DNA of 64,000 bases from an uncultured Kocuria sp. (GCF_947500125.1 NZ_CANMRA010000006.1:1-64000), one strand, 5' to 3'. Counted from the stretch's first letter, positions 22,116 through 31,385 are shown. Notes: a model not told the origin generated them from the letters alone. Made by a program: numbers and translations.

Positions 22116-23750
22116 TCACAGGCTCAGCCGCGGCCAGCCCTTCGTGTCCCGCAGGAGCTGCCGGTCGTGGGTGGTCAGCACCACGGCCGCGGCCGTCGCG
22201 GCGAGGGCCTCCGTGAGCTCGTCCACGAGGGTGATCGAGAGGTGGTTGGTCGGCTCGTCCAGCAGCAGCACGTGCGGTCGGGACGCCAGCACCACGGCGA
22301 GCTCGAGGCGCCGCCGCTGCCCGGCGGAGAGCTCGGCCAGGGGCCGCCCACGGTCCCGCGCCGTCAGCAGGCCCAGTGCCGCCAACGGCACCACGTCGTG
22401 CTCGGCCAGCCGGCCCGCGAGGACCAGCCGGACGAGCTCCTGCTCGTAGACCGTCTGGGCGGGGCGCGCACCGTGGCGGGCCCCGTCCTGCGGGAGGTGG
22501 CCGATCCGCACCCCGGGCGCGGAGGTGCGCCGCCCCGTGCCGGGGGCCGACGCACCGGCGAGCACCTGCAGCAGGGTGGACTTGCCCGCCCCGTTGGGGC
22601 CTCCGACCACCAGCCGGTCCCCGGACTCCAGCAGCACGTCGACAGGCCGGAGCAGCCGGCCCTGCACCGTGACACCCTCGGCGCGCACCAGCTCGACGCC
22701 GGGCAGCACCGGCAGCTCCGGCACCGCCAGCACCAGCGGAGGCTCGGGGACGTCCACGCGGTGCCGATCGAGGTCCTCCTGCCGGCGGTGCACCGACCGG
22801 ACGAGCCCCGGCGCGCGGGTGGCCCGGGTGTGCTTTCCAGTGCCCTTCTCCGGCCGCCATCCGTCGACCAGGCGGGAGCGTGCGCGCTCGAGGTCGCCGG
22901 CGAGCCGGGCGTGCTCGGCCTGCTGCTCCCGGTGGTCGTGGATCCACCGGGAGCGCTCGGCGGTCCGGCCGGCGCGCCAGCCCGCCACCCCGCCGCCGTA
23001 CCACCGCGGGCGGCCGTCCCGGCTGGGATCCAGGTCCAGGACGGTGTCGACGACCTGGCCCAGCAGCCGCCGGTCGTGGCTGACCAGGACCACGCCGCCG
23101 CGAAACTCGCGCAGCGCCGCGCCCAGGTGGGCCAGCCCCGCGGCGTCGAGGTGGTTGGTGGGCTCGTCCAGCAGGAGCAGGTCGTGGACGGTCCCGAGCA
23201 GGCAGGCCAGGCGCACCCGGTAGCGCTGTCCCACCGAGAGCGTCGCGAGCACCCGGGAGCGGTCGCTCACCGCGTGCAGGGCCTGCAGGGCCAGGTCCAC
23301 GCGCCGGTCGGCGTCCCAGGCGTCGAGCGCCTGCGCGACCGTCAGCGCCTGCGCGTACTCCTCCGCCGCGCCGGGCGCGTCCGCGGCGAGGGCGCGGGCG
23401 GCGGCCTCGACCTGCGCCACCGCGGTGTGCTCGGCGGTGAGCTCGAGATCCAGGAGGTCCCCCACCGTGCCCTCGGGAGGCACGGGGAGCTCCTGGTCGA
23501 CCACGGCGAGCGTACCGGTGCGGCGCACGGTGCCGGCGTCCGGGGGGAGGGCACCCGAGAGCACCTCCAGCAACGAGGTCTTGCCGCGGCCGTTCTCCCC
23601 CACCACCCCGAGCCGGGTGGTGGGGGTGATCGTGAGGTCGAGCCCGTCGAGGACGGTGCGGGAGCCGCGGACCAGGCGGATCCCGGTGGCGGTCAGCTGG
23701 GTGTGCTCGCCCGCGGGCACGGCGGGACGGTGGACGGGAACGGTGGACAT
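22116..23750 (-). CDS. ABC-F ATPase, probable ribosome-protection protein
   Basis: A protein of 544 residues with two ABC domains and no membrane segment. Walker A motifs are GENGRGKTS (51-59) and GGPNGAGKST; signature and Walker B are LSVGQRYR...LLLLDEPTNHLD and LSAGQRRR...LLLDEPTNHL. Soluble twin-ABC proteins of this kind displace antibiotics from, or act on, the ribosomal exit tunnel. The ATG at 23750 follows GGAGGAAG. A leader peptide and hairpin upstream suggest antibiotic-induced expression, typical of resistance members, but the drug class cannot be read. Confidence 0.85.
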   Translation of the reverse strand: MSTVPVHRPAVPAGEHTQLTATGIRLVRGSRTVLDGLDLTITPTTRLGVVGENGRGKTSLLEVLSGALPPDAGTVRRTGTLAVVDQELPVPPEGTVGDLLDLELTAEHTAVAQVEAAARALAADAPGAAEEYAQALTVAQALDAWDADRRVDLALQALHAVSDRSRVLATLSVGQRYRVRLACLLGTVHDLLLLDEPTNHLDAAGLAHLGAALREFRGGVVLVSHDRRLLGQVVDTVLDLDPSRDGRPRWYGGGVAGWRAGRTAERSRWIHDHREQQAEHARLAGDLERARSRLVDGWRPEKGTGKHTRATRAPGLVRSVHRRQEDLDRHRVDVPEPPLVLAVPELPVLPGVELVRAEGVTVQGRLLRPVDVLLESGDRLVVGGPNGAGKSTLLQVLAGASAPGTGRRTSAPGVRIGHLPQDGARHGARPAQTVYEQELVRLVLAGRLAEHDVVPLAALGLLTARDRGRPLAELSAGQRRRLELAVVLASRPHVLLLDEPTNHLSITLVDELTEALAATAAAVVLTTHDRQLLRDTKGWPRLSL

Positions 23751-23827
23751 GCTTCCTCCGGGGTGCGGAGCGGCGCGCGGCCGACGGCCGGGACTCCTGG
23801 CGAGGGGACGGGTGGGCAGAAGGACGA

Positions 23828-23857
23828 CCCGCCGCGGCGGATGTGCTGCGCGGCGGG
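23828..23857 (-). terminator. Attenuator-like hairpin in the ABC-F leader
   Basis: A perfect 9-bp stem (CCCGCCGCG with CGCGGCGGG) and a 12-base loop begin 12 bases after the leader-peptide stop. TCGTCCTTCT follows on the transcript side. It is placed where a ribosome on the leader peptide could influence folding. Confidence 0.6.
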
Positions 23858-23869
23858 ATCCGGAACCCG

Positions 23870-23893
23870 TCAGAGGAAGAAGTGGTGGAACAT
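23870..23893 (-). CDS. Seven-residue leader peptide MFHHFFL upstream of the ABC-F gene
   Basis: The ATG at 23893, six codons and TGA encode Met-Phe-His-His-Phe-Phe-Leu. GGAG lies six bases upstream and a -10-like TATCCT lies just before that. The peptide is 119 bases ahead of the ABC-F start with a strong hairpin in between. Drug-stalled ribosomes on such short leaders are known to relieve attenuation of resistance genes; application here is inference. The rest of the 315-base gap 23751-24065 shows no gene. Confidence 0.6.
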   Translation of the reverse strand: MFHHFFL

Positions 23894-24065
23894 GATGGCT
23901 CCAGGATAGCCCCGGAGCGCCGGCTCCGCCGAGCCCCCACGTCCGCGCGGCTCACTCCGTCCAGCCCCCACGCCGGCGCCCCGGGCGCACCGGGAGTGGG
24001 GTCTCAGCACCCCCGGACGGACCGGGGATGGGGACTCGACGCCCCGGACTGGCCGGGGTCCGTGT

Positions 24066-25379
24066 TCACGGTGCCGGGCGCTCCCGCAGCACGCCCGCCA
24101 TCAGGGCCGCGACGAGTGCGAAGACGGGGACCACGACCAGCGCCGCCCGAAGCCCCACGGCGTCGGAGAGCACCCCGATGGCCGGGGACAGGCCGAGGAA
24201 GCTGATCCGCATCAGCCAGCTGACCAGGGCCAGGCCCGTCCCGGCCCGCAGCCCGGGGATGTCGTCGGCGGCGTGGAAGGCCGCGGGCACGAGCGTGGCG
24301 CAGCCGAACCCGGCCAGCGCGAAGCCTGCGACGGCCGCGACCGGCACCGGGGCCAGGACCACCAGCAGCATCCCGGCGGCGCTCAGGGCGGCGCCGGCGC
24401 GGGCCACCGCGGCGCGCCCCCAGCGGTCGGTCATGGGGTCGCCGAGCATCCGGCCCACGAACTGCGCCGCCATGAGCGCCACGAGCCCGAGCCCCGCGGC
24501 GGCCAGCGGAGCGCCGAGCTCGGTGTTCAGGTACACCGCCGACCAGTTCTGCCCGGCGTCCTCGACCATGACCCCGGCCATCGCGATCACGGCCACCGGG
24601 AGGAGGCTGACGACGACGATGCGCCCCGCCGACCGCCGCCCCGTCCCGCCGCGCCCGGAGTCCGGGTCCGGCCGGGAGCCGGCGGTGCCGGGGTCCGTCG
24701 GTGTATCGTCCGTCGGCGTGGTGCCGTCCGGCAGCGGAGCGTCCGGGCCGACCGTGCGCAGCCCCCGGCCCTCCGCCGGGCTCAGCGCGGAGCGCAGCGC
24801 CACGAGGGCGACCGCGCTCCACACGAGCCCGCTCGCCGGCAGGTGCCATCCGAGGGGCACGCCGAGGGCGAGGGCCGCCGTGCCCATGAGTCCGCCGGCC
24901 ACGGCGCCCAGGCTCCACAGGGCGTGCAGGGAGTTGATGACGGAGCGGCCGCGGGCGCGCTGGACCTCCATCCCCTGGGCGTTCTGGGCGGTGTCCACGT
25001 GGGCGTCCAGCGCGCCGCCCAGGAACATCGCCGCGAGGAACACCTCCACGCCCAGCACCGTGCCGGCACCCAGGCCGGCCCCGGCTCCGGCGGCCGCGAG
25101 GCACACGGAGAGCAGGACGGTGCCCAGCGCCGCCACCCGGCCGGAGCCGAAGCGGCGGATCGCCCGGGCGGGCAGGGCGCCCACGAGGATCGCCCCGAGC
25201 GGGAACGCCACGACCACCAGGCCGTAGAGGGTGTTGGAGAGCCCGAACGCCTCCTTGACCTCCGGCAGGCGCGGCAGCAGGTTGGCGTAGAGGGCGCCGT
25301 TGGTGAGGAAGAACGCGGACACCGCGATCCGGGCGCGCCGGACCCGCGCGGGGTCGAGGAGGGTGGTCTGGACGGTCAC
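24066..25379 (-). CDS. MFS transporter
   Basis: A protein of about 437 residues with roughly 12 hydrophobic segments and a charged cytoplasmic loop near the middle (about 205-250, rich in Pro, Asp and Gly). The family resembles FucP/YbjJ-like MFS members (FFLTNGALYANLLPRLPEVKEAFGLS near the N-terminus). Starts are GTG at 25379 or at 25385; upstream codons give a non-membrane, Arg-rich tail and are rejected. Next to an ABC-F protein and an ABC exporter, drug efflux is plausible. The substrate is unknown. Confidence 0.8.
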   Translation of the reverse strand: MTVQTTLLDPARVRRARIAVSAFFLTNGALYANLLPRLPEVKEAFGLSNTLYGLVVVAFPLGAILVGALPARAIRRFGSGRVAALGTVLLSVCLAAAGAGAGLGAGTVLGVEVFLAAMFLGGALDAHVDTAQNAQGMEVQRARGRSVINSLHALWSLGAVAGGLMGTAALALGVPLGWHLPASGLVWSAVALVALRSALSPAEGRGLRTVGPDAPLPDGTTPTDDTPTDPGTAGSRPDPDSGRGGTGRRSAGRIVVVSLLPVAVIAMAGVMVEDAGQNWSAVYLNTELGAPLAAAGLGLVALMAAQFVGRMLGDPMTDRWGRAAVARAGAALSAAGMLLVVLAPVPVAAVAGFALAGFGCATLVPAAFHAADDIPGLRAGTGLALVSWLMRISFLGLSPAIGVLSDAVGLRAALVVVPVFALVAALMAGVLRERPAP

Positions 25380-25583
25380 GCCCACGACTCTAGACCGTGG
25401 TTCCCGCGGTCTCCGCGCCCCTCTCCCCCGCTGGGTGGAGGGGCCGGCGGTGGCGGCGGGGAACCCGGGCACGGCCCCGTCCCCCCAGCAGTCGGGGCGT
25501 CCTCGGCGCCGGCGCCGACAGGTCCCGCCGTCCACGTCCCCCTGCGGTCACCGTGTCGCCCGGCTGCGCTCTACCGTTGACCC

Positions 25584-26633
25584 ATGAGCACCCCACCCAT
25601 CATCAGCGCCCGCGGGCTGAGCAAGAGCTTCCGCGGGCCCGGCGGCCGGACCGTCGAGGCGGTGGCCGACCTGACCATGGACGTGGCGCCGGGCACGCTG
25701 ACCGCGTTCCTCGGACCCAACGGCGCGGGCAAGTCGACCTCGTTGCGCATGCTCACCACGCTGCTGCGGCCCACGGGCGGCACCGCCACCGTGTGCGGGT
25801 TCGACGTCGCCCGGCAGCCGGCCGAGGTGCGCGCCCGGATCGGCTACATCGGGCAGAAGAACGGGGCCGGGCAGTACCAGCGGGTCCGCGACGAGCTGCT
25901 CAGCCAGGGCGCGCTGTACGGGCTGGGCCGCGCGGAGACCCGGCGCCGCGTGGACGAGCTCGTGGAAGCCCTCGGTCTCGGCGACCTCGTCCGCCGGCCC
26001 ACGATGAAGCTCTCCGGCGGTCAGCGCCGCCGCGTCGACATCGCCCTCGGGCTGATCCCCGGCCCCCAGCTGCTCTTCCTCGACGAGCCCACGACCGGGC
26101 TGGACCCGCAGTCCCGAGCGAACCTCTGGGAGCACATCCTCGAGCTGCGCCGGCGCTACGGGACCACGCTGTTCCTCACCACCCACTACCTCGACGAGGC
26201 CGACCAGTTCGCCGAGCGGGTCATGGTCGTGGACCGGGGACGGATCATCGCCGACGACACCGCGTCCCGGCTCAAGACCGACCTGGCCGGCGACCGGATC
26301 GTCCTCGCCCTGGATACCGACCCGGCTTCCGCCGTGGCGGCCGTCCGGCGCGCGGCCGCCGCCGCGGGGGCCGGCGGCGCCGAGCCGGAGGCGGCCCCCG
26401 CCGGGGAGGACGCCCACGTCGTCGTCGCGGTCGACCACGGCGAACGCGTGCTGCCCGCCCTGCTGCGCGAGCTCGAGCGGGACGGCCACACGGTGCGGAC
26501 CGCCGAGCTCGACCGCCCGACCCTCGACGACGTCTTCCTCCGGCTCACCGGCCGGAGCCTGCGCGAGGAGCGCACGGACGCGGCCGAGACCGACCCGTCC
26601 GCCGAGGCCACGAGCGGGAGAGCAGCCCGATGA
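25584..26633 (+). CDS. DrrA-type ABC exporter ATPase
   Basis: A protein of 349 residues. It has Walker A GPNGAGKST, signature LSGGQRRRVDIALGL, Walker B LLFLDEPTTGLDP and the switch histidine in LTTHY. The C-terminal 110 residues, with TLDDVFLRLTG at the end, are typical of daunorubicin-resistance (DrrA) ATPases. It overlaps the permease start by four bases (ATGA), so the two form an exporter. It is divergent from the MFS gene. Confidence 0.9.
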   Translation: MSTPPIISARGLSKSFRGPGGRTVEAVADLTMDVAPGTLTAFLGPNGAGKSTSLRMLTTLLRPTGGTATVCGFDVARQPAEVRARIGYIGQKNGAGQYQRVRDELLSQGALYGLGRAETRRRVDELVEALGLGDLVRRPTMKLSGGQRRRVDIALGLIPGPQLLFLDEPTTGLDPQSRANLWEHILELRRRYGTTLFLTTHYLDEADQFAERVMVVDRGRIIADDTASRLKTDLAGDRIVLALDTDPASAVAAVRRAAAAAGAGGAEPEAAPAGEDAHVVVAVDHGERVLPALLRELERDGHTVRTAELDRPTLDDVFLRLTGRSLREERTDAAETDPSAEATSGRAAR

Positions 26634-27451
26634 CCACCGTTCCGACCGCCCGCGAGTCGCCCGACGGGAGCACCGGCGGCGCCGAGCGGGCCCGCCCGGC
26701 CGGGATCCTCCACGACTCCGTCAGTGTCTTCGTCCGCGAACTGCGGCCGGTGATCCGGGACCCCTTCAGTCTGGTGTTCTCGCTCATGCAGCCCCTGATG
26801 TTCCTCGCCTTCTTCGGCCCGCTCCTGGGCGGGATGACCGGGCTGCCCCTCGACCAGGCGTTCCAGTGGTTCGTGCCGGGCATCGTGGTGATGATCGCGC
26901 TGTTCGGCACCGCCATGACGGGGTCGAACCTGCTGTTCGAGATCCAGTCCGGGGCGCACGAGCGGATGCTCGTGGCGCCGGTGTCCCGCTCGGCGCTCAT
27001 GGTGGGGCGCGCGTGCAAGGAGATGGTGCCGCTGGTCCTGCAGGCACTGGTGATCTCCGGGGTCGCCGCGTTCTTCGGCTTCCGCCCGTCCCTGGCCGGC
27101 ATGGCAGTGGGCCTGGCGATCCTCGCGGTCTTCGGGGTGGGGCTGGGGGCGCTGAGCTACGCCCTGGCCATCGTCTCCCGGAACCGGGACTGGATGTTCT
27201 GGACCGTGCAGCAGGGGCTGCTGTTCCCGCTCATGCTGCTGTCCGGGATGCTCCTGCCGCTCGAGGCGGGTCCGCGGTGGATGCAGGTGCTCTCGCGGTT
27301 CAACCCGCTCACCTACATGGTCGACGCGGAGCGGGCCCTGTTCAACGGCCAGTTCGGCGACCCGGCCGTGGCGGCCGGCGCCGTCGCGGCGGTCGTGCTG
27401 GCCGCCCTGGGCCTGACCGTGGGGATCCGCGCGATGCGCAACAGCATCTGA
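26630..27451 (+). CDS. DrrB-type ABC-2 exporter permease
   Basis: A protein of 273 residues with about six membrane segments. The ABC-2 motif region near residues 30-60 (RELRPVIRDPFSLVFSLMQP) and the ending FNPLTYMVDAERALF are usual in DrrB-like permeases. The start overlaps the ATPase stop. It is convergent with corA, nine bases away. Export of a lipid or drug is likely, but which one is unknown. Confidence 0.88.
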   Translation: MTTVPTARESPDGSTGGAERARPAGILHDSVSVFVRELRPVIRDPFSLVFSLMQPLMFLAFFGPLLGGMTGLPLDQAFQWFVPGIVVMIALFGTAMTGSNLLFEIQSGAHERMLVAPVSRSALMVGRACKEMVPLVLQALVISGVAAFFGFRPSLAGMAVGLAILAVFGVGLGALSYALAIVSRNRDWMFWTVQQGLLFPLMLLSGMLLPLEAGPRWMQVLSRFNPLTYMVDAERALFNGQFGDPAVAAGAVAAVVLAALGLTVGIRAMRNSI

Positions 27452-27460
27452 GGGCTCCGC

Positions 27461-28477
27461 TCAGAGCCACCGCTTCCACTTGAACACCCCGTAGAGGGCC
27501 ACCCCCATGCCCAGCATGGCCAGCAGCGCGAGCGGGTAGCCCAGCGGCCACGCGAGCTCGGGCATGTGCTCGAAGTTCATCCCGTACACCGTGCCCACCA
27601 GGGTCGGGGCGAAGAGGATCGCGGCCCAGGAGGAGATCCGCTTGACCTCCTCGCTCTGCGCCAGGGCCGACTCGGTGAGCCGCTGCATCTCGTCGTTCTG
27701 CCGCTGCCCCACCAGGGTCGCGTGCACGGTGAGGGCGTTCTGCAGGAGCACGCGGAACGCGTCGGCGCGCTCCCCCACCCGGATGGCGTGGTCCTGCACG
27801 TCCCGCAGCCGCTGCTGCAGCTCGAGGCCGAGCCCGTACTTCTCCGCCCCGAGCTGCAGGGCCTCCAGCATGGCCACCAGCGGGTGCACGGCGCGCTGGA
27901 ACTCGATGACCTCCCGGGAGAGCTCGTAGACGCGGCGGGAGACGTCCCGGTCCGCCCCGAAGATCTCGTCCTCGATCTCGTCGATGTCGTTCTCCAGCCC
28001 CGCCACCACGGGGGCGTAGCCGTCGACCACCTCGTCGAGGATCCCGTACAGCACCGCCTGCGGGCCCGCGCCCAGCAGCTCCGGCGCGGCCTCCAGCCGG
28101 CGCCGGACCGCGGCCAGGTCGGGGGACTCGGCGTGGCGGACCGTCACCACGAAGTCGCGGCCCACGAACACGTGCAGCTCCCCGAACTCGACCTTCTCGA
28201 CGTCGTCCAGGTAGCGGGCCGGGCGCAGCACCACGAAGAGGGTGTCCCCGAAGCGCTCCAGCTTGGCGCGCTGGTGGCCCTTCAGGGCGTCCTCCACCGC
28301 GAGTTCGTGCAGCCGGAACTCCGCCGCCACGGACTGCACCTCGGGCGGCTCGGGACGGTAGAGACCGATCCAGGCCATTCCGCCGCGCCCGCGCATCACC
28401 GCGTAGGTCTCGTCGAGGTCCTCCGGGGTCGACGCGCGCCGCCCCTCCACGTACACCACGTTGTCCACCAGGGTCAT
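27461..28477 (-). CDS. corA: CorA-family magnesium/cobalt channel
   Basis: A protein of 338 residues: a large N-terminal cytoplasmic domain, then two membrane helices at the C-terminus. The signature YGMNF followed by MPEL sits in the periplasmic loop between them, and the tail ends KWKRW. It probably forms a pentameric Mg2+ channel. It is monocistronic and separated from the sugar transporter genes by a 68-base palindrome. Confidence 0.92.
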   Translation of the reverse strand: MTLVDNVVYVEGRRASTPEDLDETYAVMRGRGGMAWIGLYRPEPPEVQSVAAEFRLHELAVEDALKGHQRAKLERFGDTLFVVLRPARYLDDVEKVEFGELHVFVGRDFVVTVRHAESPDLAAVRRRLEAAPELLGAGPQAVLYGILDEVVDGYAPVVAGLENDIDEIEDEIFGADRDVSRRVYELSREVIEFQRAVHPLVAMLEALQLGAEKYGLGLELQQRLRDVQDHAIRVGERADAFRVLLQNALTVHATLVGQRQNDEMQRLTESALAQSEEVKRISSWAAILFAPTLVGTVYGMNFEHMPELAWPLGYPLALLAMLGMGVALYGVFKWKRWL

Positions 28478-28608
28478 CGTGCACCGCCTCCCGTTCCGTC
28501 CGTCGCCCGTCCCGCCCCATCATGGCAGGCCCTGCTCCCCGCCCGGCCCCTTCCGGCGCACGCTCCCCTCCCGCGCGAGCTCCCGTCCTCGTGAACTCAC
28601 CTCCCACG

Positions 28609-28676
28609 CGAACTCACCGGTTCCGCCCGAGACCGGAGCACTTGTGCTCCGGTCTCGGGCGGAACCGGTGAGTTCG
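28609..28676. repeat. 68-base intergenic palindrome, family A copy 2
   Basis: Two perfect 33-base arms (28609-28641 and 28644-28676) flank a TT centre. The arms start CGAACTCACCGG and end CCGGTGAGTTCG. Length and ends equal those at 16635-16702. An extra half-site GAACTCACC lies at 28593-28601. It stands between malG (3' side) and corA (5' side), both on the minus strand. Confidence 0.9.
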
Positions 28677-28720
28677 GCGCAGACGATCAGACGGCGCAGG
28701 CGGGCGGCGCAGGCGGGCGG

Positions 28721-29752
28721 TCAGCCCTTCACGGCGCCGCCGGTGAGCCCGGAGACGATGAAGCGCTGGAGGAACAGGAACATCGCGACGACCGGGATGG
28801 CGGCCAGGATCGCCCCGGCGGTGAACACGCCCCAGTTCTCGCCGAACTGCACAGCGACGAACTGGTAGAGCCCCACGGCGAGCGTGTACTGCTCCGGGTC
28901 CTGGAGCACGATCTGGGCCAGCAGGAAGTCCGAGAAGGACGTGATGAAGGACAGCATCCCGACCACCACGAGGATCGGCGTGACCAGCGGCAGGATCATG
29001 GTCCAGTAGATCTGGGCGTGCGAGGCGCCGTCGATGCTCGCTGCCTCGTCGAGGTCCTTGGGGATGGTGTTGAAGAAGCCGTACATCAGGAACGTGTTGG
29101 CGCCCAGCGCCCCGCCCAGGTACACGGCCACCAGGCCGAGCCGGGAGTTCAGCCCCATGAACGGGTAGACCTCGGAGATCGCGAAGAGCAGCAGGAAGAT
29201 CGCCACGAAGGCCAGCAGCTGCGGGAACATCTGGATCACGAGCAGGGCCAGCAGTCCGCCCTTGCGGGAGCGGAAGCGGAACCGGGAGAACGCGTAGGCG
29301 GCCGCCGCCCCCATGAGCACGGTGCCCACCGCCGTGGTGACGGACACGAACATGGAGTTCCCGAACCAGGTGAGGTACGGGTTCTGCGGGTCGGTCAGCA
29401 GGTTGGTGTAGTTGGCGCCCGTCACGTCCGAGAACAGCTGGTTGGACCCCAGGAGGGACCCGGAGGCCGAGAGGGACGCCGAGAGGGCGTAGACCAGCGG
29501 GAAGAGGGCGAAGACGCACGCCGCGATCGCGGCGAGGTGCTTCCATCCGCCGCGGGCGGAGCGACGACGCCTGCGGGGCCGGGGACTCCCGGTCGCGGCG
29601 CCCGGGGGCCGCAGCGTGTCGGTCGGCTGCAGGGTGTTCGACGTTCCGGCGGACGGTGCGCCCGCGGCGGCGGCCCAGGGGGCGCGGTCCGTGCCGCTGC
29701 TGCGGTCGTCGCCGGGGCGGTCGCCCGGCGTGGGTGTGGTGGGTGTGGACAT
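28721..29752 (-). CDS. malG: Maltose/maltodextrin ABC permease, MalG type
   Basis: A protein of 343 residues with about six membrane helices. The EAA loop (DEAASIDGASHAQIYWTMILPLVTP) binds the ATPase. The N-terminal 75 residues are Pro/Thr-rich and longer than in MalG of enterobacteria. Last gene of a malK-E-F-G operon; its ATG is just past the malF stop. The neighbouring GH13 enzymes favour an alpha-glucan oligosaccharide substrate. Confidence 0.88.
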   Translation of the reverse strand: MSTPTTPTPGDRPGDDRSSGTDRAPWAAAAGAPSAGTSNTLQPTDTLRPPGAATGSPRPRRRRRSARGGWKHLAAIAACVFALFPLVYALSASLSASGSLLGSNQLFSDVTGANYTNLLTDPQNPYLTWFGNSMFVSVTTAVGTVLMGAAAAYAFSRFRFRSRKGGLLALLVIQMFPQLLAFVAIFLLLFAISEVYPFMGLNSRLGLVAVYLGGALGANTFLMYGFFNTIPKDLDEAASIDGASHAQIYWTMILPLVTPILVVVGMLSFITSFSDFLLAQIVLQDPEQYTLAVGLYQFVAVQFGENWGVFTAGAILAAIPVVAMFLFLQRFIVSGLTGGAVKG

Positions 29753-29753
29753 G

Positions 29754-31385
29754 TCAGCTGATCTCCTCGAGAGCCTTGCTGCGGCGGAACGTCAGCGCGG
29801 AGATGACGGCCACCATGATGAAGATGAGGATGGACAGGGCGGAGGCCAGACCGTAGTCGTTGTTCCCGCCGGCGAACGCGATCTTGTAGACGAACGAGAT
29901 GAGGATGTCCGTGCCGCCGACGCCGGTCGTGGACTCCAGGTCCTGGGGTCCGCCGCCGGTCAGCAGGTAGATCACGTTGAAGTTGTTGAAGTTCATCGCG
30001 AAGGACGCGATGAGCATCGGTCCCACCGCGACCAGCAGCATCGGCAGCGTGATCGCCCGGAACTGGCGCACCGGCCCGGCGCCGTCCATCTCCGCGGACT
30101 CGTAGAGCTCTCCCGGGATGGCCTGGAGGGCGCCGGTGGTCACGAGGAACATGTACGGGAAGCCGAGCCAGAGATTGACCAGCACAACGGAGAGCTTGGC
30201 CATCCAGGCGTTGTCGAGCCACGGCACCGCGGTGCCCCCCAGCAGGATCTCGTTGACGAAGCCGAAGTCCGTGTTGAGCAGGCCCGCCCAGATGAGGATG
30301 GACAGGAAGCCCGGGAACGCGTACGGCAGGAAGATGATGGCGCGGTAGAGGTTGCGGAACCTCAGCTTCTCGTCGTTGAACAGGATCGCCAGCAGCAGGC
30401 CCAGGAAGAAGGTCAGTGCCACGGAGAGGATCGCGAAGGCGAAGGTCCACAGGGTCACGGCGACGAACGGTCCGCCGAGGACCTCCGGGTCGAAGATCGC
30501 CCCGAAGTTGTCCAGGCCCACGAAGACCCGCCAGCCCGGTCGCAGGGCCTCGCCGTCGGGACCCACGAAGGCGCCCTCGCCGTTGTTCGCGTACACGGTG
30601 CCGTCGTCGGCGACCATGGCGTCGGCCGCCTCGTCGTGGACGAGCGTGGGCTCGTAGGCGTAGGCGGTCCGGCCGTCGTCGGTGCGCAGCACGCCCTCGG
30701 CCTCCTGCTCGCCCACGGGCACGCGGAGGTCGCTCAGCTCGCCGGCGACCGCCACGACGCCCCCGTAGTCGAGGACCTCGTAGCCGGGGGCCTCGGCGAT
30801 CCGGCCATCGGCGGCGGTCGCGCCGTCCAGCGGGGTCAGCGGCTGGTCCGCCGTCCCCACGAGCACCTGGCCGTCGCGCACGGTGGCCAGGGCCAGCCCG
30901 TCCTCGCCCTCGAGCACCGTGACGGGGTACGCGTCGGTGCCCTCGATCCGCTGCTCGTAGGTGGTGGTGAGCTGCGTGATGGCCGCGTCCTTGGACGCGT
31001 TGTGGCCGTCGCCGTAGTTCGTGAACGCCGTGGCCGCCGTGTAGATCACCACGAAGATCTGGAAGACGAGCAGGAAGATCAGGCCGGGGAAGAGGTACTT
31101 GGCGGGCAGCAGCCTCCGGGTGGGCAGGAAGTAGACGAGATCGGCCACGACGAGGGCGAGCACGAGGAACGCCAGGATTCCCCAGCTGCCCGCCGCCCAG
31201 GCCGCCAGGATGCCGTAGAGGCCGAAGGCGTTGATGAGGGCCATCAGGATCAGCTTGACCACGAAGCCGAGACCGAACCCTCGGGAGTGCGATCGGCGAA
31301 GGTCGAGGGGCTCGCCGAGTCCGTCGCCGTCCCGCGTCTGTCCGGGGGCGGCGGTCCCACCCGGTGCGGTGGTGCTCGTGCTCAT
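29754..31385 (-). CDS. malF: Maltose/maltodextrin ABC permease, MalF type with large outer loop
   Basis: A protein of 543 residues. Helices near 40-115 are followed by a large non-membrane insertion (about 120-290), comparable in position to the P2 loop of E. coli MalF that contacts the binding protein. The remaining helices and EAA loop (YESAEMDGAGPVRQFRAITLP) follow. The ATG at 31385 overlaps the malE stop (ATGA). Longer readings in this frame run into malE and are rejected. Confidence 0.9.
   Translation of the reverse strand: MSTSTTAPGGTAAPGQTRDGDGLGEPLDLRRSHSRGFGLGFVVKLILMALINAFGLYGILAAWAAGSWGILAFLVLALVVADLVYFLPTRRLLPAKYLFPGLIFLLVFQIFVVIYTAATAFTNYGDGHNASKDAAITQLTTTYEQRIEGTDAYPVTVLEGEDGLALATVRDGQVLVGTADQPLTPLDGATAADGRIAEAPGYEVLDYGGVVAVAGELSDLRVPVGEQEAEGVLRTDDGRTAYAYEPTLVHDEAADAMVADDGTVYANNGEGAFVGPDGEALRPGWRVFVGLDNFGAIFDPEVLGGPFVAVTLWTFAFAILSVALTFFLGLLLAILFNDEKLRFRNLYRAIIFLPYAFPGFLSILIWAGLLNTDFGFVNEILLGGTAVPWLDNAWMAKLSVVLVNLWLGFPYMFLVTTGALQAIPGELYESAEMDGAGPVRQFRAITLPMLLVAVGPMLIASFAMNFNNFNVIYLLTGGGPQDLESTTGVGGTDILISFVYKIAFAGGNNDYGLASALSILIFIMVAVISALTFRRSKALEEIS

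Noticed and set aside
21046-23955. A 969-codon minus-strand frame over the ABC-F gene
   Set aside because: It is a shifted reading of the ABC-F gene and its neighbour; the ABC motifs are only in the other frame.
23900-24065. Possible terminator for the MFS gene (CCGGGG and CCCCGG pairing)
   Set aside because: Only about six pairs with a long loop in very GC-rich sequence; not distinguishable from chance.
28593-28676. Repeated GAACTCACC considered as a CRISPR or direct-repeat array
   Set aside because: Units are inverted arms of one hairpin, with no regular spacers and no cas genes.
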